From CAZPHU01 sp964419255 (GTDB lineage Bacteria; Fibrobacterota; Chitinivibrionia; Chitinivibrionales; CAYFVL01): a stretch of 50,829 bases of DNA. Under the pieces are notes generated by a model. The model saw only the letters and a list, made by a program, of their open reading frames with translations. It made no database searches and was not told the origin of the DNA. The position numbers and the translations under genes were made by a program. Shown here piece by piece: positions 24,780-33,744 of this stretch (position 1 is the stretch's first letter; every line of letters starts with the position of its first letter). The stretch is from NCBI GenBank assembly GCA_964419255.1, contig CAYQOU010000027.1:1-50829 (forward strand). The letters run 5' to 3'.

Positions 24780-26669
24780 ATGAGTAATAACGACGAAAAG
24801 AAAAAACTGAAATTACCTGATTTTATCAACAATCTTCTCGAGAAGGCTCCCAGCTCAACTTGGGCACATAGTGTCAATGATCTGTGTGAGCTTTCGATGG
24901 GTGATAATAAACACACGGTTTGGAATGTAAACTACACCCTGCCCGACAACAAGGTAGTCACGGAAGCGCAGGTCGTGAGGATAAAAAACGGTATAAGTGC
25001 CAATTATTTGGAACCTTATATGCGCCGACGCGATCCGGAGTGTATGGTGGTTGCTGATGAGAAACCATCCGACAAAGATCGGTTTGATGACCGATTCGGC
25101 TACTCATTTAACAGTTTGCGTCAGGAGACTCTTGATTGGCTTGGGACTCAGGAGCTGGCGCTGTTTGCCTTTGAAGCCGGTCAGACAGGAATGGGTGGTG
25201 ATGCATTGGCGATCTGTCCTGCAAATGCCGGCTTTTTCGCATTTGGCCTCGGATTGCTACAGGGGGTAGTGGATACCCGGAAGCTGGACAGAGAATTTGC
25301 TCCCGAAGTCATTATCTATGTGGCTCCACCATTTCGACATACCCACTTCGACGGCAAACAGGTGGTCGTTCACAATCGTGTCGATGTGCATGAGATTTTT
25401 GCCTACAACCTTTACCCGGGACCGAGTGCAAAAAAAGGTGTGTATGGCGCGCTGATAAACAAGGGGGCCAAGGAAGGATGGGTAACTGCTCACTGCTCTG
25501 GGGTACAGGTCGTGACTCCTTATGATAATATCGTTACATTCATGCATGAAGGAGCCAGCGGCGGGGGAAAAAGCGAAATGCTTCAACAGCCGCATCGTAT
25601 GCCCGATGGTCGGCTGCTTCTGGGAAGAAACATAATTACCAATGAGGAGCGATTTGTCGAGATACCGCGAACCTGTGATCTTCATCCGGTGTGTGATGAT
25701 ATGGGGCTTTGCCATCCGGATCTGCAGGAAAAAAACGGAAAATTGTGGATTATGGATGCAGAGGAGGCCTGGTTTGTACGTGTAGATCACATTACCGCCT
25801 ATGGTACCGACCACGACCTCGAATCGCTTACCGTGGCACCCTCAGAGCCTCTGCTGTTTCTCAATATCGATGCCGTAAGTGGATCTACGGCACTCATTTG
25901 GGAACATATCGAAGATGAACCCGGTAAACGGTGTCCCAATCCTCGTGTCATTCTTCCGCGACAAATTGTGCCTGGTGTCATAAGCGAAAAAACGCATATA
26001 GATATTCGTAGTTTCGGTGTGCGTACACCTCCCTGTACAAAAGAAAAACCAACATATGGGATCATTGGCCTTATGCATGTGCTTCCTCCGGCTCTTGCAT
26101 GGTTGTGGCGTTTGGTTGCACCCAGAGGCTATTCAAACCCCAGCATCGTGGATACCGGTGCGATGAGCAGCGAAGGGGTTGGAAGCTATTGGCCGTTTGC
26201 AACAGGCAGAAAAGTAAGTCAGGCAAATCTGCTTCTCGATCAATTTAAAGAAACCTGGAGAACACGTTACATACTTACCCCTAACCAGTATATTGGTTCG
26301 TGGAAGACCGGTTTTATGTCCGAGTGGCTGGCACGTGACTATCTTGCCAGACGTGGGCATGCGCGGTTCCAAAACGATCAGCTCGAACCCGCACGCTGTT
26401 CGCTGCTGGGATATGCGCTGCACAGTATGCGAATCGAAGGCACAATCATTCCACCTTGTTTCCTGCAGGTTGATACACAGGCAGAGGTGGGACAGGAAGC
26501 CTACGATAAGGGAGCTGCGAGGCTTGTGGATTTTTTCCACGAGCAGGTAAAGCAATTCCTGGAACCCGATCTGGATCCGGTCGGAAAAGATATTATCACC
26601 TGCTGCCTTGATAACGGCTCCATTTACGACTATGAGGAGCTGATCAAGATAAACGACCATTTCGTGTAA
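24780..26669 (+). CDS. DUF4914 family protein with a PEPCK-like P-loop
   Basis: This 629-residue soluble protein appears to belong to DUF4914, a family without an established function. The visible nucleotide site is a P-loop GASGGGKSE at residues 258-266, close to the kinase-1a loop of phosphoenolpyruvate carboxykinase. An acidic kinase-2-like segment follows (LWIMDAEEAWFVRV). Other strong motifs are FEAGQTGMGGDA, VYVAPPFRHTHFDG (as IYVAPPF...), EGVGSYWPFATGRKV and TPNQYIGSWKTGF. A phosphotransfer or PEPCK-like role is inference from these. A GGGAGAG ribosome site precedes the ATG, and an intrinsic terminator follows 30 bases after the stop. The next gene encodes a pyruvyl transferase, which uses PEP. 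Confidence 0.8.
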   Translation: MSNNDEKKKLKLPDFINNLLEKAPSSTWAHSVNDLCELSMGDNKHTVWNVNYTLPDNKVVTEAQVVRIKNGISANYLEPYMRRRDPECMVVADEKPSDKDRFDDRFGYSFNSLRQETLDWLGTQELALFAFEAGQTGMGGDALAICPANAGFFAFGLGLLQGVVDTRKLDREFAPEVIIYVAPPFRHTHFDGKQVVVHNRVDVHEIFAYNLYPGPSAKKGVYGALINKGAKEGWVTAHCSGVQVVTPYDNIVTFMHEGASGGGKSEMLQQPHRMPDGRLLLGRNIITNEERFVEIPRTCDLHPVCDDMGLCHPDLQEKNGKLWIMDAEEAWFVRVDHITAYGTDHDLESLTVAPSEPLLFLNIDAVSGSTALIWEHIEDEPGKRCPNPRVILPRQIVPGVISEKTHIDIRSFGVRTPPCTKEKPTYGIIGLMHVLPPALAWLWRLVAPRGYSNPSIVDTGAMSSEGVGSYWPFATGRKVSQANLLLDQFKETWRTRYILTPNQYIGSWKTGFMSEWLARDYLARRGHARFQNDQLEPARCSLLGYALHSMRIEGTIIPPCFLQVDTQAEVGQEAYDKGAARLVDFFHEQVKQFLEPDLDPVGKDIITCCLDNGSIYDYEELIKINDHFV

Positions 26670-26698
26670 AAACACTCTTTACTAAGAGAAGTGAGATT

Positions 26699-26736
26699 AG
26701 CCGCATGAGATCAAATGTCTTGTGCGGCTTTTTTTT
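26699..26736 (+). terminator. Intrinsic terminator of the DUF4914 gene
   Basis: AGCCGCA (26699-26705) pairs with TGCGGCT (26723-26729), followed by a run of eight T. It lies 30 bases after the DUF4914 stop and before the pyruvyl transferase gene, so readthrough or a second promoter in 26737-26831 must drive the latter. Confidence 0.85.
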
Positions 26737-26831
26737 CTGGCGAAGGAGATGAATCTCACTGGCCTATGCTTTGCTACGTATTCGAGCCAGCTAATAAGCG
26801 TATTTCTTTACGATGCAGGGAGACATCATTC

Positions 26832-27977
26832 ATGCACATCAATCGTGACTGCCTTCGCATCGGCATTTACGGATCTTACGGCGGATATAATCTGGGTGAT
26901 GAAGCCATATTGCAGAGTATCATTGCCGATGTTCGTGCCAATGTCCGTGCCGAGTTGACGGTCTTTACCCGTGATCCGGAGGATACTCTCCGCCGGCATA
27001 GGGTCGAGCATGCAATTCCCAGTTGGCAGATGTCTCGTGAAGAGGTGCGCCATGAGGTCGAGAGGCTCGATTTTCTGATCCTGGGTGGGGGAGGCATTCT
27101 CTATGATGCTGACGCTCGCAACTATCTTCGTGAGCCGACGATCGCATTGGAAAAGAATATTCCGGTTATGGTGTATGCTATTAGTGCCGGCCCCCTCAAC
27201 AATCATGCTGTCAGGCGGGAGGTTCTTCATTTCCTGGAGCGGGTAACGGCGGTGACAGTCCGCGATCGAACCGCCCTGCGACTCCTGGAAGAGCTTGGGC
27301 TGCAACGTGAAGTGGTGTTGACCGCAGACCCGGCATTCAGAAATCATTATCCAATTACACAGATTGAAAACCAAGATTCAGGGCAAAGACAGCCGAGTCG
27401 AAGACGTATCGGGATGTCTGTACGGGAGCCTGGGCCGGCTGCACCCGATATAAACGAACACAGCTACCAGCAGATGCTTGCCGACAGCGCCGATTTTATC
27501 GTCGAACGCTTCGGAGCCGAGGTAGTATTCGTGCCTATGGAACGAAAAATGAAAGATCTTCAGCAATCACATGCCGTTATCTCACGCATGTTAAGGGCGG
27601 AGTACGCCACGGTTCTTCAGGATGAGGTGACCCCGGATCAGCTGATCCGGATCATCTGTCAGCTGGATTTCTGCATCGGAATGCGTCTCCATTTCCTTCT
27701 CTTCTCCGCGCTTTGTGGAGTACCCTTTGTCGGTCTTCCCTACTCTCCGAAAGTATTGGCGTTTTTAGAAGATATCGGCATGACGGAGCCGCCGATAAAT
27801 ATGGTGAATGCAGGGCGGCTTATAGCTCATATCGATTATGCCTGGGATAACCGCGGGCAGGTAGTCAGATATATCCAGCAGCATATTCCTGCTTTGCGGG
27901 AACGTGCATCTAAAAACATACAGATCGCATTATCAGTATTACATGATCGCTACGGAACAATTCCAAAGCCACAGTAA
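26832..27977 (+). CDS. csaB: Polysaccharide pyruvyl transferase (CsaB-like)
   Basis: CsaB-type enzymes add a ketal-linked pyruvate from PEP to cell-wall or surface polysaccharide, often to create anchors for SLH-domain proteins. The 381-residue protein has GIYGSYGGYNLGDEAILQSI at its start, the LILGGGGILYD loop, VMVYAISAGPL, VTVRDRTAL, and the CsaB-specific end CIGMRLHFLLFSALCGVPFVGLPYSPKV. The open frame begins at 26715, but that part lies over the upstream terminator. The ATG at 26832 with CAGGGAG ahead matches the family. The FAD oxidoreductase gene follows after 11 bases. Confidence 0.9.
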   Translation: MHINRDCLRIGIYGSYGGYNLGDEAILQSIIADVRANVRAELTVFTRDPEDTLRRHRVEHAIPSWQMSREEVRHEVERLDFLILGGGGILYDADARNYLREPTIALEKNIPVMVYAISAGPLNNHAVRREVLHFLERVTAVTVRDRTALRLLEELGLQREVVLTADPAFRNHYPITQIENQDSGQRQPSRRRIGMSVREPGPAAPDINEHSYQQMLADSADFIVERFGAEVVFVPMERKMKDLQQSHAVISRMLRAEYATVLQDEVTPDQLIRIICQLDFCIGMRLHFLLFSALCGVPFVGLPYSPKVLAFLEDIGMTEPPINMVNAGRLIAHIDYAWDNRGQVVRYIQQHIPALRERASKNIQIALSVLHDRYGTIPKPQ

Positions 27978-27988
27978 GGATATTTTCT

Positions 27989-29401
27989 ATGCCTCCGCTT
28001 CACAAACCACACGTAGCCCATTTTGTAACTCTTCCTTCCCGGCGTGCGCAGGTAGCCGGGACAGCCGACGTTTTGGTTGTCGGGGGTGGGCCTGCGGGGC
28101 TGGGGGCGGCAATAGGTGCTGCCGAGGCTGGGGCACGAGTGATAGTGGCGGAGCGGTACGGGTTTTTCGGCGGGAATTCAACTATTGCCATGGTTGCACC
28201 CTTGATGTCCTCACATACGCGGTACCATAAAGTTAAGGGGAAAACCGATCCGGTTCTTTTTCCGGCCGATCATGGCGGAGGTAGTCTGGTTATCGAAGGG
28301 GTACTGGCCAGGTTACTGCACCGTCTGATCGAAAAGGGCGGTGCGTTGGCTCCCACAGAACAAACGGGATTTGTCGTACCGTTTGATCACGAGATCATGA
28401 AGATCGTCTCACAGCAGATGCTGGATGAGGCTGGCGTAAAATATCTCCTGCATTCCTTTGCCAGCGATATCCGGTTTTCTCCGGAACCATCGGTGACTTT
28501 CGAAACCAAATCCGGTCCGATCGTGGTTACCGCCAGGATTGTGGTGGATGCAACCGGGGATGGTGATATTGCGGCATGGGCAGGCGCCCCCTATGAATGT
28601 GGGAGCAGCCCTACACACCCGGGGCAACCGATGACGCTCTACTTCAGAATGGGTGACTGTGACCTGAGGCGATTCAGGCAGTTTGTTCACCAGAACCCGG
28701 ATCAGTGGAGTGGTGTGGTGGGATTGTCAAAGAAAGTAAAACAGGCGCACCTGAATGGGGAGTGGAATATCCCCCGCGATAACGTACTGTTGTTTGGTAC
28801 TCCACACGAAAATGAAGTATCTGTCAATTCGACCAGGGTTTTGCGGGTGCTGGGAACCGATGTGTGGGATCTTACCCGAGCCGAATGGCATGGGCGTCAG
28901 CAGATGGTCGAGGTCGCATCATTTTTGAGTAAGTATGTACCCGGATTTCAGGGGGCATATGTTATACAGAGTGGCTCACAGATAGGCGTACGCGAGACGC
29001 GTCGAATCATGGGCGATTATCAATTGACAGCCGAGGATCTATTCGATACGAGACATTTCGACGATGTCATTGCTCGAAGCACCTATCCGATAGATATTCA
29101 TAATCCCCATGGTGAGGGGACAAAGCTCATTCATTTGCCGCCCGGAAGTGCTTACGATATTCCGCTCCGCTGTCTGCTTCCACAAAAACTTGACAGCGTA
29201 CTGGTTGCGGGCAGGTGCATTTCCGGAACACATGAGGCGCATTCGTCCTATCGTGTGATGCCGGTTTGTATGGCTACGGGGCAGGCTGCGGGGGTGTGTG
29301 CCGCCTTGGCGGCTCTGGGAAGGTGCAAAACCCGCGATATCTCCGCCACGCAGGTTCAGGAGGTTTTACACCGGCAGGGAGCACATCTGGGTGACACCTA
29401 A
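27989..29401 (+). CDS. FAD-dependent oxidoreductase (FAD_oxidored family)
   Basis: This is a 470-residue flavoprotein of the PF12831 type. The dinucleotide-binding motif VLVVGGGPAGLGAAIGAAEAG ends in VIVAER, is followed by GFFGGNST, and then by a second FAD contact VVDATGDGDIAAWAG. The C-terminal signature LVAGRCISGTHEAHSSYRVMPVCMATGQAAGV is characteristic. Substrate unknown; relatives act on sugars, ketosteroids or in polymer modification. It starts with TAAGGA eight bases upstream and sits 11 bases after csaB, so it is likely co-transcribed. Confidence 0.9.
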   Translation: MPPLHKPHVAHFVTLPSRRAQVAGTADVLVVGGGPAGLGAAIGAAEAGARVIVAERYGFFGGNSTIAMVAPLMSSHTRYHKVKGKTDPVLFPADHGGGSLVIEGVLARLLHRLIEKGGALAPTEQTGFVVPFDHEIMKIVSQQMLDEAGVKYLLHSFASDIRFSPEPSVTFETKSGPIVVTARIVVDATGDGDIAAWAGAPYECGSSPTHPGQPMTLYFRMGDCDLRRFRQFVHQNPDQWSGVVGLSKKVKQAHLNGEWNIPRDNVLLFGTPHENEVSVNSTRVLRVLGTDVWDLTRAEWHGRQQMVEVASFLSKYVPGFQGAYVIQSGSQIGVRETRRIMGDYQLTAEDLFDTRHFDDVIARSTYPIDIHNPHGEGTKLIHLPPGSAYDIPLRCLLPQKLDSVLVAGRCISGTHEAHSSYRVMPVCMATGQAAGVCAALAALGRCKTRDISATQVQEVLHRQGAHLGDT

Positions 29402-29414
29402 TGAAGACCATGGA

Positions 29415-29455
29415 TAAAAAAAGAGAGCAAGGAAGGGCTTCCTGCTCTCTTAAAA
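29415..29455. terminator. Bidirectional intrinsic terminator
   Basis: AGAGAGCAAGGAAG (29422-29435) pairs with CTTCCTGCTCTCT (29438-29450) with one bulge. On the minus strand a T-run (the A7 at 29415-29421) follows, serving the beta-barrel gene; on the plus strand the flank is only weakly T-rich. It lies between convergent genes. Confidence 0.85.
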
Positions 29456-29474
29456 ATTACTTTCGTTTGGTGTG

Positions 29475-30002
29475 CTAGAAGAGTACACCGACGCGAGAGG
29501 TGTATACGAATGCATCGTTTTCGTCGAAGTCGTTGAGGTTAAACTTCGTACTCAGTTCCAGATTGATCTGGGTCGTACCGAAACGAAATATCTGCGCACC
29601 AAGCGAAAGCCCCGCACCTAAACCCCATTCGTCATTATCCTGTTCGTTTTCGTACAGGACTGAAAGACCTACTTCACCACCAACATAGGGTGAAACATCT
29701 CTGTTGAGCAGGTAGAGATTACCACCGAGATTGGCGGAGGCCAGGACCGCATTATCGAAATCGGAAGTCGCATCGATAAGGCCTTTCAGAGCCGCATAAG
29801 GAGTCAGCTCATAGACATAACCGCCATAGATATTATAGGCCTGACGGTCGGACTCCACATTATTAAAGGTGGCCGGACCGGCTCCCGCTGCTCCTAATCT
29901 CAGACTGCCTGGGCTTTCCGTCTCAACAACCGCCTGAGCAAAACCCGTAGAGACCACCAGTAGAGAAACGATCATAGCCGAAAAAATTTTTTTACCGAAC
30001 AT
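29475..30002 (-). CDS. Small outer-membrane beta-barrel protein
   Basis: A signal peptide (MFGKKIFSAMIVSLLVVSTGFAQA) leads a 175-residue protein of alternating hydrophobic strands separated by short polar turns (YNIYGGYVYELTPYAALKGL, ASANLGGNLYLLN, PYVGGEVGLSVLYEN, GLGAGLSLGAQIFRF, YTSRVGVLF). The last residue is Phe, the usual barrel-targeting end. This is the OmpA-/OprF-barrel size class, but no specific function can be given. AAAGGGG lies ahead of the ATG. It resembles in kind, not sequence, the barrel gene at 45801. Confidence 0.8.
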   Translation of the reverse strand: MFGKKIFSAMIVSLLVVSTGFAQAVVETESPGSLRLGAAGAGPATFNNVESDRQAYNIYGGYVYELTPYAALKGLIDATSDFDNAVLASANLGGNLYLLNRDVSPYVGGEVGLSVLYENEQDNDEWGLGAGLSLGAQIFRFGTTQINLELSTKFNLNDFDENDAFVYTSRVGVLF

Positions 30003-30434
30003 ACATTGACCCCTTTCGATAAGTTACCCTCTCTATTAATTTTTTATGCCACAGAGCATATAAATGTAGGAGGCTTTTCTCACTATCTATATCAATGCAA
30101 GCAAGGGGCCAATCGTGAATGGAGGAGATGGCCTGCTTAGCCCCAAAAAAAGGGCACGAGACCGTTTTCCGATCGATCAGATGAAAACGCTTGTTTGCAG
30201 ATTGTCAAAATGCAAATCAGTATGTAAATGAAGCGTCTTAAAGCAAAGGCAGACCTCTGTCTGCAAGGACTGCCATGATTCTGCCTCAACGCGGCGGAGC
30301 GGGAGAATTAAGGATCAAAGCGAAAAATCAGGAAAAAAGAGCCCGGACAGATAATACGGATAAATCGGCTCTTTTGCTCTTCCTCTCGTCCCGCTTCATG
30401 CAAAAGAGGGGAAGACTGAAGCCAGGCATAGAAT
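30003..30434. other. 432-bp spacer between the beta-barrel and DUF2059 genes
   Basis: No gene is supported. It contains the terminator of the DUF2059 gene (30335-30375), small hairpins (GCAGAC/GTCTGC near 30248; GCCC/GGGC near 30140), and the leader of the beta-barrel gene at its left end. Confidence 0.55.
30335..30375 (-). terminator. Intrinsic terminator of the DUF2059 gene
   Basis: On the minus strand AAAAGAGCC (30375-30367 side) pairs with GGCTCTTTT followed by further T; plus-strand arms are 30335-30343 and 30367-30375. It sits 60 bases after the DUF2059 stop. Confidence 0.75.
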
Positions 30435-31346
30435 CTAATTCAAAAAGGGTTGCAATCCCTTGAGAAAATCCACTGCCTTCCGGCGATTCTCTCTGGCCTG
30501 ATTTGCATAAGTCCAGCACAAAACCTGCACCCCGCCGTTTGCCCCTCCGACTACATACCCGTAATATCTCAGCTCCTGCGAACGCATCCGCGCATTCATC
30601 TCAAGAAAATACCCCTTGCTCGAATCTATGGTCATATCCTCTTCTTTTATGACTTTCATGCGATCACTTCCCATGCGAAGGTTTCGTTTCGCCGCCTCCT
30701 TTAACGCGTCGGAATCAATTGCGCGGCTCTCTGAGATGATGACTCCCATTATGGAACCGTCACTGTGTTCGAAGCTGAAATCTGCGCTCTGAGTAAGGTT
30801 CTGCTCCAGAAGACGCCACTTGTTTTTCTCGAATTTAAAATGATATTTGCCCGCCGGGTCCTCCACTTTCGCTCCGCTAAACGAAAGTGTATTTATGTCT
30901 TCCAGAGTACTCTGCTTTTTTTGGGAAATAATCTCGTGAAGCCCGGCGATATTGGTGCTGAAACGTTGATGCATCAGTTTCTGTATGTGTTTGGACAGAG
31001 CATTGTTTGAGGCCAGAAACCGTTTCCCCGCCTCGGATTCGTAGAAAGAGACAACCGCCTGCATGTCCTGGGAAGAAAGTGTCGTGTCGAAAAACGAAAA
31101 AACCTGCTCCTTTATCGTATCCACTGCAAAGACATTATCGGCCCACTCTTTAAGCTCATCGGTATATTGCGCGAATTCGGGATTACTAACCACCGCATTT
31201 TTAATCATCTGATCCTTTAACGTGACAATGAGGTCATCCTTAAACACCAGTGACATGAAACGATCGGTTGCCGACGAATCATCAGCCCCCGTATGGATGG
31301 AAAACATGAAAATGCTCAGACATGCTACAAAAATCCTGAAGAACAC
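30435..31346 (-). CDS. Exported DUF2059 domain protein
   Basis: The 303-residue protein has an N-terminal hydrophobic export segment (FFRIFVACLSIFMFSIHTGA), then a DUF2059-type helical region with the family mark FYESEAGKRFL and a preceding FDTTLSSQDMQAVV. The C-terminal half (about residues 185-300) looks like a PsbP/DcrB-type sandwich (KNKWRLLEQNL ... YYGYVVGGANGGVQVLCW) known from proteins that read stress-related exports. The function is unknown. I start it at GTG 31346 because AAAGGAG lies eight bases before it; the longer frame to 31415 lacks a ribosome site and buries the signal peptide. Confidence 0.75.
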   Translation of the reverse strand: MFFRIFVACLSIFMFSIHTGADDSSATDRFMSLVFKDDLIVTLKDQMIKNAVVSNPEFAQYTDELKEWADNVFAVDTIKEQVFSFFDTTLSSQDMQAVVSFYESEAGKRFLASNNALSKHIQKLMHQRFSTNIAGLHEIISQKKQSTLEDINTLSFSGAKVEDPAGKYHFKFEKNKWRLLEQNLTQSADFSFEHSDGSIMGVIISESRAIDSDALKEAAKRNLRMGSDRMKVIKEEDMTIDSSKGYFLEMNARMRSQELRYYGYVVGGANGGVQVLCWTYANQARENRRKAVDFLKGLQPFLN

Positions 31347-31495
31347 TAAGATCACTCCTTTGAAAATGGTGGTGCCGGTTACAGAAAAAAAAGAAGCGTT
31401 TAAGCTTTCTGTCAAACTGCTTTTAGCTTTTACTTGTTGGTATTCGGAAAAAAGAAGTGATATATTTGTCGTGTTTTTTAGGTGAGGTAAAAGCT

Positions 31496-32548
31496 CTACA
31501 AGCCTGCAGCTTGACGCATGGTTTTGATGGTAGCGGTGTCGATGGTGTTTTTTGACGTAACGATGCCGAAGTTATCGCTTCGGTAGTTCCAGTTGGAAAA
31601 ACCGATGCCGTGGTTGGAAAACAGGCGACATATGTCCTTATACCAGCGGAGCTTATCGGCGGCCGGGGCGTATGAGATGCAACCGAATTCGCCACAGTAG
31701 CATCTGACGTTGTTCAGCTTCTGGAAATCGATGACCGGCTCGATTATCCTCTCCAGAAAGGAGTATCCATAGGGCTGAGCTGACATAAAATCGTAGCGTA
31801 TAGGATTGCTCGAATCGTTTTGTAGAATCGGATGATCGAAAGGTCCGGGATAGGGGACCGTATCACCATGTAACAGACGCATTTCAGGAACCCATTCTGC
31901 ATTCTGGTGAGTGAACAGAAATGGCTCATAGAGATGAAACGTGTACATGATAGCAGGATCATCCACCGGATGGAGAGTTCGAAAAGTGTGGGCATGATTC
32001 CACCGGTTTGATCCAATCATGATCCACTGTGTCTTGTTCTGCTCACGTATCGCACGATGCAGCTGATCAGCAAGACTGTTCCATTGCTCATCTACGGGTG
32101 CAACAGGTTCATTCAGCAGTTCGAAGACAACATGGGGAGCCTGCACGCTATGGGCAAGGAATTTCCAGATATTTACCGATCTGCGCCGATGCGGTGAGTC
32201 GGAGTCCCAGATAGTATTATATTCCAGATACTCATGCTGGAAGTGATGTCCGGGGAGACAGTGCATGTCCAGGATCATATTGAGCCCATGACGATCGCAC
32301 CAGTCAATGGCCTTTTCAATCCACCCAAAGCCTTCCATATTAAAATGTCCGGTGAATCCGTCATTTTCCAGCAGGGGGTAATCGACAGGGAGCCGGATAT
32401 GATCCATACCCCAGTCGGCAATCCGCCGAATATCATCCTCTTTGAACCAACTGCGCAGGACTTCTCTACTCAAACTCGACTGCGAAAGCCAGTGCGATAT
32501 ATTTGTGCCAAATCTAAGTGATGGTGGTGTGGTCGAGGGTTGCTTCAT
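31496..32548 (-). CDS. Intracellular glycoside hydrolase family 5 enzyme
   Basis: This is a 350-residue GH5 (beta/alpha)8 barrel. WGMDHIRLPVDYPLL, MILDMHCLPGHH, the acid/base motif ELLNEP, MIGSNRWNH, MYTFHLYEPFLFTHQ and the nucleophile motif YCGEFGC are all present, and the C-terminal SNWNYRSDNFGI is typical. There is no signal peptide or carbohydrate-binding module, so it should act in the cytoplasm, probably on imported beta-gluco- or manno-oligosaccharides. It starts five bases after the aldolase stop and is the last gene of the glgP-aldolase-GH5 operon. Confidence 0.9.
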   Translation of the reverse strand: MKQPSTTPPSLRFGTNISHWLSQSSLSREVLRSWFKEDDIRRIADWGMDHIRLPVDYPLLENDGFTGHFNMEGFGWIEKAIDWCDRHGLNMILDMHCLPGHHFQHEYLEYNTIWDSDSPHRRRSVNIWKFLAHSVQAPHVVFELLNEPVAPVDEQWNSLADQLHRAIREQNKTQWIMIGSNRWNHAHTFRTLHPVDDPAIMYTFHLYEPFLFTHQNAEWVPEMRLLHGDTVPYPGPFDHPILQNDSSNPIRYDFMSAQPYGYSFLERIIEPVIDFQKLNNVRCYCGEFGCISYAPAADKLRWYKDICRLFSNHGIGFSNWNYRSDNFGIVTSKNTIDTATIKTMRQAAGL

Positions 32549-32553
32549 CGGTT

Positions 32554-33711
32554 TTACCCCTGGGCAGCCATCTGGTGAGTACGGTGTTGTTCGGATTGCC
32601 AGTTGATGATATACTCCACCTCGCGCGGGTCGATTCCTTCAAGAGGAATCTTGGCTAATAGTACCGCCTGAACCGCAGCCAGTGCGAGTTGTTCACCTAA
32701 ATCCAGCTCATGAGCAGTATAGCCTACGATACATACACCCTTACCCTCGAGAATAATTACCCGAGGAAACATTCCATACTGCTGATGAAAATTGATCAAC
32801 TCGCCGGTAATCTTCTCTTCCCCGTCATCGCGCCCGATGAAAACGGCACCCGGTCCGTTATGGATGATATGCGCAGGGCTCAGAGCGCTGGCAAAAACCT
32901 GCTGGCTCTTATTCCTCGGAGCATATAAGAGTTCGGGCTCTTCAGAGAAACGAACCAGAAATGGTCCGGTATGTGTCCGATAACTGGCTTTGCGGATAGC
33001 CGATGATACGATCCTGCGACTCTCTTCATCCACCGGTGGCTGGCGGTCAACCGGATGAACCGGTCCGAAATACTCGGAGAGAGATTCTACAAACCTGTTC
33101 AACACGCCAAGACACTCATCAACATCGCTTCCCGTACAGAAAAGACCGTGGTGCTGAACGATAATCACTGAGGGGGCGAAGCCATGATTTTGCAGGTAGT
33201 CATGTATGTGCTCTTCGAATAGATAGATCAGTGGCGTACCGGGTGCAGCATAGGGTACCCACAAAACAGGCTTTTGGTTTTCCCGATGGTTCAATTCATC
33301 AATGATCTTCTTTCCATCAGGATGACAAGATGCAGTAATCACTGGAATCGGATTGGTATAGACAGCTATTCGATCTAAGAGCAGATGCATCGGAAGCTCC
33401 ATTGCCGGATGTCCTCTGGACAGCTCGAGCACACTGTTATCCAGAAGATCCATGACCGCTTTTTCTCGACGGGATCGGGGAAGAGCACGAATGTCATTGC
33501 GATTATAGACATCCATGGCCTGATCGATAGACAAAGCTACCCATCCGTTGTGTTTGTCCATCTGTTTTAGTGCATACTCTCGCGCTTTTGTAATTAGAAC
33601 TTTTCTTCCGGTGCATTTAACGGATGCGTTACCGTAGCCGGCCTGAACCAGCTGAGCATTCTGGCCAATAGCATCGGCCAGCCGCAGAAGTTCGTTCAGT
33701 TCCTCTTTCAT
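32554..33711 (-). CDS. Class II aldolase/adducin-domain protein
   Basis: This 385-residue protein has the class II aldolase fold: GYGNASVKCTGRKVLITKA at the substrate-phosphate loop, HPDGKKI, IIVQHHGLFCTG with the metal-binding His pair, and a C-terminal region with HNGPGAVFIG and ILEGKGVCIVG. At 385 residues it is longer than fuculose-phosphate aldolases (~215) and nearer the long aldolase forms that carry an extra C-terminal lobe. The substrate is unknown; the operon points to sugar phosphates. GAGGAC precedes the ATG. It lies 33 bases after glgP. Confidence 0.82.
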   Translation of the reverse strand: MKEELNELLRLADAIGQNAQLVQAGYGNASVKCTGRKVLITKAREYALKQMDKHNGWVALSIDQAMDVYNRNDIRALPRSRREKAVMDLLDNSVLELSRGHPAMELPMHLLLDRIAVYTNPIPVITASCHPDGKKIIDELNHRENQKPVLWVPYAAPGTPLIYLFEEHIHDYLQNHGFAPSVIIVQHHGLFCTGSDVDECLGVLNRFVESLSEYFGPVHPVDRQPPVDEESRRIVSSAIRKASYRTHTGPFLVRFSEEPELLYAPRNKSQQVFASALSPAHIIHNGPGAVFIGRDDGEEKITGELINFHQQYGMFPRVIILEGKGVCIVGYTAHELDLGEQLALAAVQAVLLAKIPLEGIDPREVEYIINWQSEQHRTHQMAAQG

Positions 33712-33744
33712 GTAATGTCCTCACTGGTCGATTGACCACCGTTT

